NCBI RefSeq assembly: GCF_004136015.1
Contig: NZ_CP024866.1
Location: forward strand, 3,025,522-3,089,521
DNA length: 64,000 nucleotides
From: Pseudomonas sp. ACM7
GTDB lineage: Bacteria > Pseudomonadota > Gammaproteobacteria > Pseudomonadales > Pseudomonadaceae
Direction of reading: 5' to 3'
Shown piece after piece: positions 16,925 to 27,061 of this stretch. The number at the start of each line of letters is the position of its first letter. Position 1 is the first letter of the stretch. A program made the position numbers and the translations under genes. Below the pieces are notes generated by a model. The model was given only the letters and a program-made list of their open reading frames with translations, had not been told where the DNA came from and ran no database searches.

Positions 16925-18121
16925 TCAGCTGTTTGGCAGCAGACGGCAGGTGATGCTTTTAATGTAGCGGGTTTCGGCGATGGCTGGGTGAACCGGGTGA
17001 TCCGGGCCCTGACCGCCGCGCTCCAGCATCTGGATGTTGCGGTCCAGGTGACGGGCGCTGGTCAGCAGGATGTTCTGCAGATCGTCTTCCGGCAGGTGCA
17101 TCGAGCACGAAGCGCTGACCAGGATGCCGTCTTTGCTGAGCAGGCGCATGGCTTGCTCGTTCAGGCGACGGTAGGCACCTTCACCGTTTTTCATGTCTTT
17201 CTTGCGTTTGATGAACGCCGGAGGATCGGCAACGATCACGTCGAAACGCTCTTCGCTGGCTTTCAGCTCTTTCAGGGCTTCAAACACGTCGCCTTCAATG
17301 CAGGTCATCTTGTCGGCGAAACCGTTCAGCGCGGCGTTGCGCTCGACGCCGTCGAGGGCGAAGGCCGATGCGTCGACGCAGAACACTTCACTGGCGCCGA
17401 ACGCAGCCGCTTGCACGCCCCAACCACCGATGTAGCTGTACAGGTCCAGCACGCGTTTGCCTTTGGCGTAAGGTGCCAGACGCGCGCGGTTCATGCGGTG
17501 GTCGTAGAACCAACCGGTTTTTTGTCCCTGGATGACGGGCGCTTCGAATTTCACGCCGTTTTCTTCCAGGGCAACCCACTCCGGCACCAGGCCGAACACG
17601 GTTTCGACGTAGCGGTTGAGGCCTTCGGCATCACGGGCAGCGGAGTCGTTCTTGAACAGAATGCCGCTAGGCTTGATCACTTGGGTCAGCGCTGCGATCA
17701 CGTCTTCTTTATGGGCTTCCATGGTTGCCGAAGCGATCTGTACCACCAGGATGTCGCCGAAACGGTCGACTACCAGACCTGGAAGCAGGTCGGAATCGCC
17801 GTAGACCAGGCGATAGAACGGCTTGTCGAACAGGCGATCGCGCAGGGACAGCGCGACGTTCAGGCGATGCACCAGCAGCGACTTGTCCAGCGGCAACTTG
17901 ATGTCGCGCGACAAGAGGCGGGCGCAGATCAGGTTGTTCGGGCTCATGGCAACGATGCCCAGCGGCTTGCCGCTGGCTGCTTCGAGGATCGCCTGGTCGC
18001 CGGCCTTGAAACCGTGCAAAGGAGTAGCGGCTACATCGATTTCGTTGCTATAGACCCACAAATGGCCGTTTCGCAGGCGACGGTCGGCGTTGGCTTTGAG
18101 GCGCAGGCTAGGCAGGGACAT
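16925..18121 (-). CDS. rlmI: 23S rRNA m5C1962 methyltransferase, RlmI family
   Basis: A 398-residue protein matching RlmI in length. An N-terminal PUA domain (LRLKANADRRLRNGHLWVYSNEID) binds RNA. The Rossmann methyltransferase part has the SAM motif VLDLYSYIGGWGVQAAAFGA and the catalytic VADPPAF motif, followed by SCSMHL. The start at 18121 gives the PUA domain its normal beginning; upstream in-frame ATGs lack homology. It is divergent from the HDOD gene. It methylates a cytosine of 23S rRNA in the cytosol. Confidence 0.9.
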   Translation of the reverse strand: MSLPSLRLKANADRRLRNGHLWVYSNEIDVAATPLHGFKAGDQAILEAASGKPLGIVAMSPNNLICARLLSRDIKLPLDKSLLVHRLNVALSLRDRLFDKPFYRLVYGDSDLLPGLVVDRFGDILVVQIASATMEAHKEDVIAALTQVIKPSGILFKNDSAARDAEGLNRYVETVFGLVPEWVALEENGVKFEAPVIQGQKTGWFYDHRMNRARLAPYAKGKRVLDLYSYIGGWGVQAAAFGASEVFCVDASAFALDGVERNAALNGFADKMTCIEGDVFEALKELKASEERFDVIVADPPAFIKRKKDMKNGEGAYRRLNEQAMRLLSKDGILVSASCSMHLPEDDLQNILLTSARHLDRNIQMLERGGQGPDHPVHPAIAETRYIKSITCRLLPNS

Positions 18122-18300
18122 GACGTCGCTCCGGAAAAAAGAGCGGGAGTATAGCGTGCTGCGCACGGCCACGGTTTGGCGGATGGACATGCGGTGAGGA
18201 AGGGCCGGCATTTGATGAAACTTCAGACGATGGGCCGGCCAAGGTGTCGGATCCAACTTTATAAGGGTTAGAATCGCCGCCTGTCCCAGAGTGTGTACTT

Positions 18301-19170
18301 ATGTCCCCAGAGCTGACTACCGAACAGATTCAACAGTCCCTGCAAGGCATCAGCGTGCCGGCCCAGCCGCAAATCATGGTGGATTTGCAGATGGAACAGT
18401 ACATGCCCGATCCGGATCTGGAGGTGATCGCGAAGCTGATCTCTCAGGACCCGGGCCTCTCTGGCGCCTTGTTGAAAATCGTCAACTCGCCGTATTACGG
18501 CTTGAGCAACAAGATCGCCTCGATTCAGCGTGCGGTGAATCTGCTGGGCAGCCGCTCGATCATCAACCTGATCAACGCGCAGTCGATCAAGGGCGAAATG
18601 AACGACGACACCATCGTCACCTTGAATCGTTTCTGGGATACCGCTCAGGACGTGGCGATGACCTGCCTGACCCTGGCCAAGCGTATCGGCGCCCAGGCCG
18701 GCGATGAAGCGTACGCCCTGGGTCTGTTCCATGACTGCGGCGTGCCGCTGATGCTCCAGCGTTTCCCCAACTACATGACCGTTCTGGAAGAGGCCTACGC
18801 CAGTGCCAGCGCCGAATGTCGGGTGGTGGACACTGAGAATCGGGTGTTCAATACCAATCATGCGGTGGTGGGTTATTACACCGCCAAATCCTGGCGTCTG
18901 CCGGAGCATGTGACCGCCGCCATCGCCAATCACCACAATGCGTTGGCGATCTTCAGCGATGAGTCGTCGCGCAACAGTCAGGTGAAAAACCTGCTGGCGA
19001 TCCTGAAAATGGCCGAACACATTTGTGCGTCCTTCCGGGTGCTGGGCAACCAGCGTGATGACCACGAGTGGAACAGCATCGCACCGCTGGTTCTCGATTA
19101 CGTCGGCCTCTCGGACTACGACTTCGAGACCCTCAAACAAACGATTCGTGACCTTGGCGCTCACCGCTGA
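18301..19170 (+). CDS. HDOD domain protein
   Basis: A 289-residue protein that is essentially one HDOD domain (residues about 18-215), with the characteristic QDPGLSGALLKIVNSPYYGL and GLFHDCGVPLML segments. HDOD proteins lack a full HD metal site and act in signalling, often linked to chemotaxis or c-di-GMP networks. A TAGAAT -10-like box lies just upstream (18269-18274). It sits 28 bases before mutM, so the two may be cotranscribed. Its partner is not identifiable. Confidence 0.85.
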   Translation: MSPELTTEQIQQSLQGISVPAQPQIMVDLQMEQYMPDPDLEVIAKLISQDPGLSGALLKIVNSPYYGLSNKIASIQRAVNLLGSRSIINLINAQSIKGEMNDDTIVTLNRFWDTAQDVAMTCLTLAKRIGAQAGDEAYALGLFHDCGVPLMLQRFPNYMTVLEEAYASASAECRVVDTENRVFNTNHAVVGYYTAKSWRLPEHVTAAIANHHNALAIFSDESSRNSQVKNLLAILKMAEHICASFRVLGNQRDDHEWNSIAPLVLDYVGLSDYDFETLKQTIRDLGAHR

Positions 19171-19198
19171 GCGTTGCACAGCCTGATTCGAGAGCACC

Positions 19199-20011
19199 AT
19201 GCCGGAACTGCCTGAAGTCGAAACCACCCGCCGCGGGATTGCGCCGCACCTGGAAGGCCAGCGCGTCAGCCGGGTAATCGTGCGTGAGCGGCGCTTGCGC
19301 TGGCCGATTCCCGAAGACCTGGATGTGCGGCTGTCTGGCCAGCGCATCGTGCTGGTGGAAAGACGCGCGAAGTACCTGCTGATCAATGCCGAAGTCGGCA
19401 CGCTGATCAGCCATTTGGGGATGTCGGGAAATCTGCGTCTGGTGGAAATCGGCACGCCGGTGGCCAAGCATGAGCATGTGGACATCGAACTGGAATCCGG
19501 TCTGGCCCTGCGTTACACCGACCCGCGACGGTTCGGCGCGATGCTCTGGAGCCTTGACCCACTCAACCATGAGTTGTTGATTCGCCTGGGGCCGGAGCCG
19601 TTGACCGACCTGTTCGACGGCGAGCGCTTGTTCCAGCAGTCCCGTGGGCGATCCATGGCGGTCAAGCCGTTCATCATGGACAACGCGGTGGTGGTCGGCG
19701 TGGGCAATATCTACGCAACCGAAGCGTTGTTCGCCGCCGGTATCGATCCGCGTCGTGAGGCCAAAAGCATCTCTCGGGCGCGTTATCTGAAACTGGCGAT
19801 CGAGATCAAACGCATCCTGGCGGCCGCTATCGAGCGCGGCGGCACCACGCTGCGAGATTTTATCGGCGGTGACGGTCAGCCGGGATATTTCCAGCAGGAA
19901 CTATTCGTGTACGGCCGTCGCGGTGCGCCCTGCAAGGTATGTGGCACGGAGTTGCGGGAAGTGAAGCTCGGGCAGCGCGCCAGCGTCTTTTGCCCGCGTT
20001 GTCAGAGCTGA
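19199..20011 (+). CDS. mutM: Formamidopyrimidine-DNA glycosylase
   Basis: This 270-residue base-excision repair enzyme removes 8-oxoguanine and related lesions. The N-terminus after Met is [13 protein letters not shown], with the catalytic P2 and E3. The helix-two-turn-helix region contains [17 protein letters not shown]. The C-terminal zinc finger is complete ([11 protein letters not shown]...SVFCPRCQS), with the RGGTTLRDF(I)[10 protein letters not shown] lesion loop ahead of it. Full length and intact. Confidence 0.97.
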   Translation: MPELPEVETTRRGIAPHLEGQRVSRVIVRERRLRWPIPEDLDVRLSGQRIVLVERRAKYLLINAEVGTLISHLGMSGNLRLVEIGTPVAKHEHVDIELESGLALRYTDPRRFGAMLWSLDPLNHELLIRLGPEPLTDLFDGERLFQQSRGRSMAVKPFIMDNAVVVGVGNIYATEALFAAGIDPRREAKSISRARYLKLAIEIKRILAAAIERGGTTLRDFIGGDGQPGYFQQELFVYGRRGAPCKVCGTELREVKLGQRASVFCPRCQS

Positions 20012-20064
20012 TACGCCTACGGTCTATAGTCAGTGTTCTGACTGCCTAGCCCAAGGACCGTGCC

Positions 20065-20388
20065 ATGAACCTGTTTCGAACCCTTGTCGTCGTTTTGCTG
20101 CTGAGCGTCGGTGCGCCAGCGCTGGCAGCAAACACGGGCAGCGGCGACCCGCGTTACACCATCCAGAATCCCCCGGCGTACGCCATGCTCGGCGATTTGC
20201 TGATTGCCCGACCTTTGTTGGTCGTGGCGACGGTGATCGGTGCCGGAGCGTTTGTGGTGTCGTTGCCGTTTACCGCGTTGGGTGGCGGCGTTGGCGATGC
20301 GGGGCAGGCGTTGGTGGTCGACCCGGCGAAAGCGGCGTTCGTGCGGTGCTTGGGGTGTATCGGAGAAGGGTTTGAGCAGCGGGAGTGA
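20065..20388 (+). CDS. Small exported or membrane protein of unknown function
   Basis: A 107-residue protein with a signal peptide ([21 protein letters not shown]) and one further hydrophobic helix ([25 protein letters not shown]). Two cysteines near the C-terminus (RCLGCIGEG) could form a disulfide. I recognise it as a conserved hypothetical protein common in Pseudomonas, but no function is evident. A short palindrome AGTCAG-TGTT-CTGACT lies about 20 bases before its ATG. Confidence 0.75.
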   Translation: MNLFRTLVVVLLLSVGAPALAANTGSGDPRYTIQNPPAYAMLGDLLIARPLLVVATVIGAGAFVVSLPFTALGGGVGDAGQALVVDPAKAAFVRCLGCIGEGFEQRE

Positions 20389-20420
20389 AGTCGGTTAATT
20401 CTTGGGTGTGGCTGATGGAC

Positions 20421-20488
20421 TCATCGCGAGCAAGCTCGCTCCCACATTAGACCGCGATCAACTGTGGGAGCGAGCTTGCTCGCGATGA
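20421..20488. repeat. REP pair (REPIN), outward geometry, cgagc type
   Basis: REP cores at 20421-20445 and 20464-20488 are of the cgagc/cgcgat flavour and separated by 18 bases, between two convergent genes. Confidence 0.9.
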
Positions 20489-20519
20489 GGCCCTTACAAA
20501 CGCTACAAAAATCTCTGAC

Positions 20520-20861
<342 letters not shown>

Positions 20862-20867
20862 TCAAGG

Positions 20868-21460
<593 letters not shown>

Positions 21461-21488
21461 CTATAGACCAGTGGAATATTCTCCATTT

Positions 21489-23084
21489 TCATGGGTTTTT
21501 CAAACGTTCGGCCAAAGAAGTTGCCAGCTGCGCCGTCAGCCCGTAGACCGACAATTGTGGGTTTGCGCCAATGCTGGTGGGGAACAGCGAGCCGTCATGA
21601 ATCGACAGGTTGCCTAACTGATGATGCCGGCCGAGGCTGTCGGTCACGGCGTTTTTCGGGTCTTCACCCATGGCACAACCGCCCATCACATGGGCGCTGC
21701 CCAGGCGTGTGCGATACAGCTCAAGGCTCAGGCCGTCGATCAGCGTGCGCGCTTCGGTCAGGGTTTTCACGTAGCGAGCATCGGCGTCCATTGGCATTAC
21801 CGCATGGGCACCGCCCGCGAACTGGATCTCGGCCATGCTGTGGAACGCCCGACGCAATCCGTCCCAGGCATAGGGTGAAACCTGATAGTCGAGCACCGGC
21901 GTGCCGTCACTGCGCAACTCGACGCTGCCGCCGGGGCTGTCCGGGTGAAAGCCGTCCCGCAGCAACGCCAGCATGGCGTGGGTGTGGGGCAGGTTTTCCA
22001 TGTGCTGGGCGTTTTCCTTGCCGAAACCGCCGAGCAACGTCGTGGCCAGTGCCGGGTGCAGCGGCGGCACTTCGAGTTTGTAAGACATTTTTCCGGAGGT
22101 GCCATCCTGCCATTGGAAATGGTCGGAATAGATCGACTGTGGCGCGCCATAAAACGGGTTGATCACTTCGTCGAACAACCCTGCCGACATGTTCACCAGG
22201 TGTAGAAAAGTCCGTTTACCCAGCCGTTTGTGCGGATCCGGTGCCTCGGAGCGCATGAGCAACGCCGGGCTGTTGATCCCGCCCCCGGCCAGCACGTAAT
22301 GCCGCGCCTTGACCGTGATCGTCTGTCCGGTAGGCGCGACGCAGCGGTCGTCCATCGCTACGCAATGCAAGCCCGTGACCTTGTCGCCGCTGATCAAGAG
22401 CTTTTCGGCACGAGCCAGATAGAGCAACTCCCCACCTTTTTCCAAGGTCGCCGGGATGGTTGTGACCAGCATCGATTGCTTGGCGTTGGTCGGGCAACCC
22501 ATGCCGCAGTACCCGAGGTTCCAGCAACCACGCACGTTGCGCGGGATCACATGCCAGGCGTAGCCGAGTTTTTCGCAGCCTTTGCGGATCACGTCGTTGT
22601 TGGCGTTGGGCGGGACCATCCAGGGTGCGACGCCCAGGCGTTGTTCCATTTTCTCGAACCACGGCGCCATCTCGGCCGGCGCGTGGCCTTTGACGTCGTG
22701 TTCCTTGGCCCAGTGGTCGAGGGTCGGATCCGGCGTGCGAAAACTGGAGGTCCAGTTGATCAGCGTGGTGCCGCCCACCGCCCGGCCCTGAAGGATGGTG
22801 ATTGCGCCGTCCTTGCTCATGCGGCCGATACCTTCCTGATAGAGGCTGGTGTAGGCCTGGTCTTCGAGCATCTTGAAGTCGCTGCTGGTCTTGAGCGGGC
22901 CTTCCTCGATCAGCAATACCTTGTAGCCCGCGGCGCTGAGGATTTCGGCGGTGGTGCCACCGCCCGCGCCGCTGCCGATAATCGCCACGTCCGCTTCGAG
23001 GGTCAGGTCCTGGGTCAGTTGTGAACCGTTATAGGTTTTCCAGCCACGGGCCTGGCCTTCGCGGAACGGATCGGGTACGGGCAT
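21489..23084 (-). CDS. GMC family oxidoreductase (alcohol dehydrogenase/oxidase type)
   Basis: A 531-residue FAD enzyme. The fingerprint AIIGSGAGGGTTAEILSAAG lies at residues 35-54, followed by VLLIEEG. The GMC signature GRAVGGTTLINW is near residue 100, and the C-terminal active-site region SAHVMGGCAMG...PQLSVYGLTAQ is intact. It resembles membrane-associated long-chain or aromatic alcohol dehydrogenases. It has no signal peptide of its own; the adjacent Tat-signal protein could carry it across the membrane. It is the last gene of the aldehyde dehydrogenase operon. Substrate not determinable. Confidence 0.8.
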   Translation of the reverse strand: MPVPDPFREGQARGWKTYNGSQLTQDLTLEADVAIIGSGAGGGTTAEILSAAGYKVLLIEEGPLKTSSDFKMLEDQAYTSLYQEGIGRMSKDGAITILQGRAVGGTTLINWTSSFRTPDPTLDHWAKEHDVKGHAPAEMAPWFEKMEQRLGVAPWMVPPNANNDVIRKGCEKLGYAWHVIPRNVRGCWNLGYCGMGCPTNAKQSMLVTTIPATLEKGGELLYLARAEKLLISGDKVTGLHCVAMDDRCVAPTGQTITVKARHYVLAGGGINSPALLMRSEAPDPHKRLGKRTFLHLVNMSAGLFDEVINPFYGAPQSIYSDHFQWQDGTSGKMSYKLEVPPLHPALATTLLGGFGKENAQHMENLPHTHAMLALLRDGFHPDSPGGSVELRSDGTPVLDYQVSPYAWDGLRRAFHSMAEIQFAGGAHAVMPMDADARYVKTLTEARTLIDGLSLELYRTRLGSAHVMGGCAMGEDPKNAVTDSLGRHHQLGNLSIHDGSLFPTSIGANPQLSVYGLTAQLATSLAERLKNP

Positions 23085-23133
23085 CTTCAGGGTCTCTTTT
23101 TATTATTTGGAAGAAGTAGTGAGGCGACTGACG

Positions 23134-23199
23134 CCATCGCGAGCAAGCTCGGCTCCAGGGTTTACGCGGTCAATGTGGGAGCCGGGCTTGCTCGCGAAG
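23134..23199. repeat. Degenerate, mixed-type REP pair
   Basis: The left arm (catcgcgagcaagctcggct) resembles the cgagc family, while the right arm (gagccgggcttgctcgcgaa) resembles the cgggc family. Both have extra bases. It lies between two genes of one operon. Confidence 0.7.
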
Positions 23200-23213
23200 G
23201 GGGCTCCATGGTT

Positions 23214-23759
23214 TCAGACCGTGGGTGGTCCGGGATACCCGCAATGCGCCCACGACTCCGCCCGGCTGTACCAAGCCATCATCACCAGTTGCAGCAGCGA
23301 GCTATGGCCCATGCGCAGCAGACTTAACGAGCTGTTTTCCCAGCGATCGAGAAAATGCCGGATCTCGTCGGCACTGGCGTTTTCCCAGCTGCCCCAGATC
23401 CCGGTCAGTGGGCCGCGGGTGATGCTCATTCCCAGCACATCGAATAACTGTCGGGTCAGCTTGAGCATTTCCGGCGACAGATGATTCAGACCGTTGTCCA
23501 GGCAGTGTAAGGTTTCACCGACGGCCGTCGGCATTTTCTCGATGGCCACAGCGCCGTCGAGCATCACCGGAATCAGTGCCCGCAGAAACAGCAAGTCACC
23601 GCTGCGCAGAATCGCGAAACCGCTGGCCGGCAGGCTCGATGAGCAACCGCTGAGGCTCGCTCCCAAACCGGCGGTGGCGAGAAAAGCGCTGGCACCCAGG
23701 CTGAATTTAAGCAAGCCGCGCCGTGACAGCGCGGGTGTATCGGACAGACTTGGGCTCAT
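23214..23759 (-). CDS. Tat-signal lipoprotein-like partner of the GMC enzyme
   Basis: The 181-residue product has a twin-arginine signal (SRRGLLKFSLGASAFLATAGLG) followed by a possible lipobox, LSGC, near residue 39. The remainder is helical and lacks enzyme motifs. It resembles small subunits that accompany GMC dehydrogenases (gluconate 2-dehydrogenase subunit 3-like). It lies between the aldehyde dehydrogenase gene (28 bases away) and the GMC gene. Inference: it escorts the folded flavoprotein through the Tat pathway. Confidence 0.7.
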   Translation of the reverse strand: MSPSLSDTPALSRRGLLKFSLGASAFLATAGLGASLSGCSSSLPASGFAILRSGDLLFLRALIPVMLDGAVAIEKMPTAVGETLHCLDNGLNHLSPEMLKLTRQLFDVLGMSITRGPLTGIWGSWENASADEIRHFLDRWENSSLSLLRMGHSSLLQLVMMAWYSRAESWAHCGYPGPPTV

Positions 23760-23787
23760 TATTGTTATTACCCGAAGGGGATGATCG

Positions 23788-25218
23788 TTAGCGGATAAAC
23801 AGCTTCTGAATCAGCTTCTGAATGGATTTTCCGTACGGCGGGTAGATCAATTTCGCCGCATTGAACCGCTGTTTGATCAGCACACCTTTGGCTTTGCTGA
23901 AGGTCAGGAAACCTTCGTGGCCGTGGTAATGGCCCATGCCCGAGGCGCCGATCCCGCCGAATGGCATATCGTCCTGAGCGACGTGCAGCAGGGTGTCGTT
24001 CAGGCACACGCCGCCGGAATGGGTTTCGTGAAGTACGCGGTGTTGCTCACGCTTGTCGTAGCCGAAGTAATACAGGGCCAGCGGACGAGGTCGTTCATTG
24101 ATGTAGGCAAAGGCCTGATCCAGATCCTTGTAGGGAACGATCGGCAACAGCGGACCGAAGATTTCGTCCTGCATCACCATCATGTCGTTGCTGACGTTGA
24201 GCAGCAGGCTGTGGCTCATGCGGCGCCCCTGGCCCTTGTCGAACAGCGGAATCAGCAGCGCGCCCTTGCTGGTGGCGTCGCTGATGTAGCCGTTGAGGCG
24301 TGCCAATTGTCGGTCATTGATGATCGCGGTGTAGTCCGGGTTGTCGGTCAAGGTCGGATAAAACCCGCGAACCGCCTGACGATAGGCTTCGACGAAAGCG
24401 CCTACGCGATCCTCCGGCACCAGCACATAGTCCGGGGCCACGCAGGTCTGCCCGGCGTTGAGCGTCTTGCCGAAGGCGATGCGTTCGGCAGCGTCCTTGA
24501 GCGGCACGTCGCGGGACACAATGGCCGGGGATTTGCCGCCGAGTTCGAGGGTCACCGGGGTCAGGTTTTCGGCCGCCGCACGCATCACGTGTTTGCCGAT
24601 ACTGGTGGCGCCAGTGAACAGCAGGTGATCGAAACGCAATCTGGAGAACGCTACGCCGATATCGGCTTCGCCCAGTACCACGCAGACCAGGTCTTGCGGG
24701 AAGATTCGGCCCAGCAGTTCCTTGAGCAACAAACCGGTGGCGGGGGTCGATTCGCTGAGCTTGAGCATCACCCGATTGCCTGCCGACAACGCGCCTACCA
24801 ACGGGCCGATGGCCAGATACAGCGGGTAGTTCCACGGCACGATCACCCCGACCACACCCAAAGGTTGATAAACGACTTTGGCCGCCGCGGGTTGAAAGGC
24901 AATCCCGACCTTGCGTTTCGACGCCTTCATCCAGCCTTTGAGGTGCTGACTGGCGTAGTGAATGCCGTGCAGGCTGGGCATCAGTTCGGCGAGCAGGGTT
25001 TCATCGGCGCTGCGGTGGCTGAAATCCTGGCTGATGGCATCGATCAGAGCCTGGCGCTCATTGCTCAACAGATCGCGCAGGGCTTTGAGCCATTGCTGGC
25101 GCTGGGCGGCGGGTGGCATTGGGTTGGCGGCATACGCCGCGCGTTGGGCGTCGAACAGGGTCTGGAGCTCTTCCAGGGGCTGCTGCAGGTTCTGCAAGTA
25201 GGCGATGTCAGCAGTCAT
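23788..25218 (-). CDS. calB: Coniferyl aldehyde dehydrogenase-type NAD(P)+ dehydrogenase
   Basis: A 476-residue aldehyde dehydrogenase with the active-site glutamate in LELGGKSP (E225) and catalytic cysteine in GQTCVAP (C259). The N-terminal layout and VGVIVPWNYPLYLAIGPLVGAL match the coniferyl aldehyde dehydrogenase subfamily, which also handles fatty and other aromatic aldehydes. A C-terminal basic hydrophobic tail (KLIYPPYGKSIQKLIQKLFIR) may contact the membrane. It is the first gene of the operon and is divergent from the TetR gene, sharing the operator region. The symbol reflects subfamily, not proven substrate. Confidence 0.8.
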   Translation of the reverse strand: MTADIAYLQNLQQPLEELQTLFDAQRAAYAANPMPPAAQRQQWLKALRDLLSNERQALIDAISQDFSHRSADETLLAELMPSLHGIHYASQHLKGWMKASKRKVGIAFQPAAAKVVYQPLGVVGVIVPWNYPLYLAIGPLVGALSAGNRVMLKLSESTPATGLLLKELLGRIFPQDLVCVVLGEADIGVAFSRLRFDHLLFTGATSIGKHVMRAAAENLTPVTLELGGKSPAIVSRDVPLKDAAERIAFGKTLNAGQTCVAPDYVLVPEDRVGAFVEAYRQAVRGFYPTLTDNPDYTAIINDRQLARLNGYISDATSKGALLIPLFDKGQGRRMSHSLLLNVSNDMMVMQDEIFGPLLPIVPYKDLDQAFAYINERPRPLALYYFGYDKREQHRVLHETHSGGVCLNDTLLHVAQDDMPFGGIGASGMGHYHGHEGFLTFSKAKGVLIKQRFNAAKLIYPPYGKSIQKLIQKLFIR

Positions 25219-25246
25219 GGTAGGCTCCGGATTTATTGTAATAAGG

Positions 25247-25276
25247 GACTTTTTAGAGTCTATGCTCTAGAAAGTC
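25247..25276. promoter_or_regulatory. Palindromic operator between the aldehyde dehydrogenase and tetR genes
   Basis: GACTTTTTAGAG and CTCTAGAAAGTC form a 12-base inverted repeat (11 of 12 paired) with a six-base centre, 29 bases before the dehydrogenase start and about 90 before the regulator start. Size and place fit a TetR-family operator. Confidence 0.7.
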
Positions 25277-25364
25277 AAATGACATCCTGGCGCAGCTTTG
25301 TTTTATCCACCTGCGGATAGGTCGTAAGATGCCGGTCAACGCACTTTGAATTAAAGCCCAAGCC

Positions 25365-26036
25365 ATGGCCCCTCGGATCAAAACCAGCGAGCGCATCGTG
25401 CAGAACAGCCTGGAGCTGTTCAATCAGCAGGGTGAGCGCAGCATCAGCACCAACCACATTGCTGCCCACATGGAAATTTCCCCGGGCAACCTGTACTACC
25501 ACTTCCCCAACAAGCAGGCGATCATCGCCGTGCTGTTCAGTGAGTACGAAAGCCTGGTGGACAGCTTCCTGCGCCCGCCCCAGGGCCGTGCCGCCACGGT
25601 CGAAGACAAGCGCTTCTACCTCCAGGAATTGCTGGCCGCCATGTGGCGCTACCGGTTTTTGCACCGCGATCTGGAGCACTTGCTCGACAGTGATCCGGAG
25701 TTGGCCGCCCGCTATCGGCGCTTTTCCCAACGCTGTCTGATCCATGGCACGCACATCTACGCGGGCTTCGTCGAGGCCGGCATCCTGCAAATGGACAAGG
25801 TTCAGATCGAATCCCTGACGCTCAATGCCTGGATCATCCTGACGTCCTGGGTGCGTTTTCTCTGCACCACCCGTGAAAACTCCAATCACCTGAGCGAACA
25901 GGCCATTAAACGTGGGGTGTATCAGGTGCTGGTGCTTGAGGCCGGTTTTGTCACGGATCAGTCTCGCGATTCGGTGAATGCGCTGTTCGAGGAGTTTTAC
26001 GTGCCGCTGGCCCAAGCACTGGAAGAAGTGGGATAG
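25365..26036 (+). CDS. TetR family transcriptional regulator
   Basis: A 223-residue repressor. The N-terminal helix-turn-helix reads ISTNHIAAHMEISPGNLYYHFPNKQAI (residues about 25-51). The larger C-terminal domain would sense a ligand, possibly an aldehyde, alcohol or fatty compound. It is transcribed away from the aldehyde dehydrogenase/Tat/GMC operon and probably controls it and itself through the palindrome between them. The effector is unknown. Confidence 0.88.
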   Translation: MAPRIKTSERIVQNSLELFNQQGERSISTNHIAAHMEISPGNLYYHFPNKQAIIAVLFSEYESLVDSFLRPPQGRAATVEDKRFYLQELLAAMWRYRFLHRDLEHLLDSDPELAARYRRFSQRCLIHGTHIYAGFVEAGILQMDKVQIESLTLNAWIILTSWVRFLCTTRENSNHLSEQAIKRGVYQVLVLEAGFVTDQSRDSVNALFEEFYVPLAQALEEVG

Positions 26037-26081
26037 AAAGTGCAGTAGGATCAACCATCGCCAAAATCGCAGGAGCCCGTT

Positions 26082-26936
26082 ATGCCCATTGCGCAACTGA
26101 TCAGCCCGCAAGCGTTGGACCTGAAAAAGGAGCAGCCGGGGCTGGTGATTCTGGATTGTCGTTTTGCCCTCGAAGACCCGGATTACGGTCAGCGCAGCTA
26201 TGCCGAAGGGCATATTGCCGGGTCGAGCTTTGCCGATCTTGAGCGTGATTTGAGCGGGACATTGATCAAGGGTGTGACCGGGCGTCATCCGCTGCCTGAA
26301 CCTGAAGACTTGATCGAACGTCTGCAAGCCTGGGGCGTCAACGCCGACAGCGATGTGATTTTGTACGACGACGGTCCGGGTGCCTACGCGGCGCGGGCCT
26401 GGTGGTTGCTGGCCTGGCTGGGCAAACGTGACGGCGTGTTCATTCTGGATGGCGGACTCAAGGCCTGGCACGCGGCCGGTTTGCCCCTGAGTCTTGATGC
26501 GCCGCAGATTGAACGGGGCACCTTCACGGGGTCGCCGGACAACGCGCTGATCTTGAGCGCCGAACAGCTCCAACAACGTCTCGGCCAGCCTGCGCTGACC
26601 TTGCTCGATGCCCGCGGCTTGCCGCGTTTCAAGGGCGAAGTAGAGCCGATCGACCCGATTGCCGGGCACATCCCCGGCGCGCAATGTGCGGCGTTCACCG
26701 ACAACCTGGGCAGCGACGGGCGTTTTCTGCCGGCCGATCAGCTCAAACAGCGTTTTGCCGAGAAGCTCGGTGATCGTTCGCCGACCGATCTGGTGGCGTA
26801 CTGCGGTTCTGGCGTGACGGCCTGTCACAACCTGTTTGCGTTGTGTCTGGCGGGTTATCCGTTGGGATCGTTGTATGCCGGTTCATGGAGCGAGTGGATC
26901 AACGATCCTGCACACGGCATCGCCAAAGGCGATTAA
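26082..26936 (+). CDS. sseA: 3-mercaptopyruvate/thiosulfate sulfurtransferase
   Basis: A 284-residue protein with two rhodanese domains. The first (about 20-135) is non-catalytic; the second carries the active loop CGSGVTAC with C241 as the sulfur carrier. The CGSGVTA loop is typical of mercaptopyruvate rather than thiosulfate sulfurtransferases (CRKGVTA). An AGGAGCC ribosome site precedes the ATG. It lies 45 bases after the TetR gene but looks functionally separate. Confidence 0.88.
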   Translation: MPIAQLISPQALDLKKEQPGLVILDCRFALEDPDYGQRSYAEGHIAGSSFADLERDLSGTLIKGVTGRHPLPEPEDLIERLQAWGVNADSDVILYDDGPGAYAARAWWLLAWLGKRDGVFILDGGLKAWHAAGLPLSLDAPQIERGTFTGSPDNALILSAEQLQQRLGQPALTLLDARGLPRFKGEVEPIDPIAGHIPGAQCAAFTDNLGSDGRFLPADQLKQRFAEKLGDRSPTDLVAYCGSGVTACHNLFALCLAGYPLGSLYAGSWSEWINDPAHGIAKGD

Positions 26937-26949
26937 ACACAGATCCAAT

Positions 26950-27037
26950 GTGGGAGCGAGCTTGCTCGCGATAGCGGACTGTCAGTCAACATCATTGTTG
27001 AATTTGATTGCCACATCGCGAGCAAGCTCGCTCCCAC
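26950..27037. repeat. REP pair (REPIN), inward geometry, cgagc type
   Basis: REP cores at 26950-26973 and about 27014-27037, cgagc/cgcgat flavour, flank a spacer with ctgtcagtcaacatcattgt, which resembles the spacers of the other inward pairs. It lies between convergent genes. Confidence 0.9.
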
Positions 27038-27061
27038 ATGGGTATTAGGTGCTTTGAGATA

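Noticed and set aside
18268..19485. 405-codon minus-strand frame opposite the HDOD gene
   Set aside because: It is an antisense shadow that runs across two genes; the HDOD and MutM proteins are clear.
25275..26828. 517-codon minus-strand frame opposite the TetR and sulfurtransferase genes
   Set aside because: It spans two well-supported plus-strand genes and their spacer, with no ribosome site or domain.
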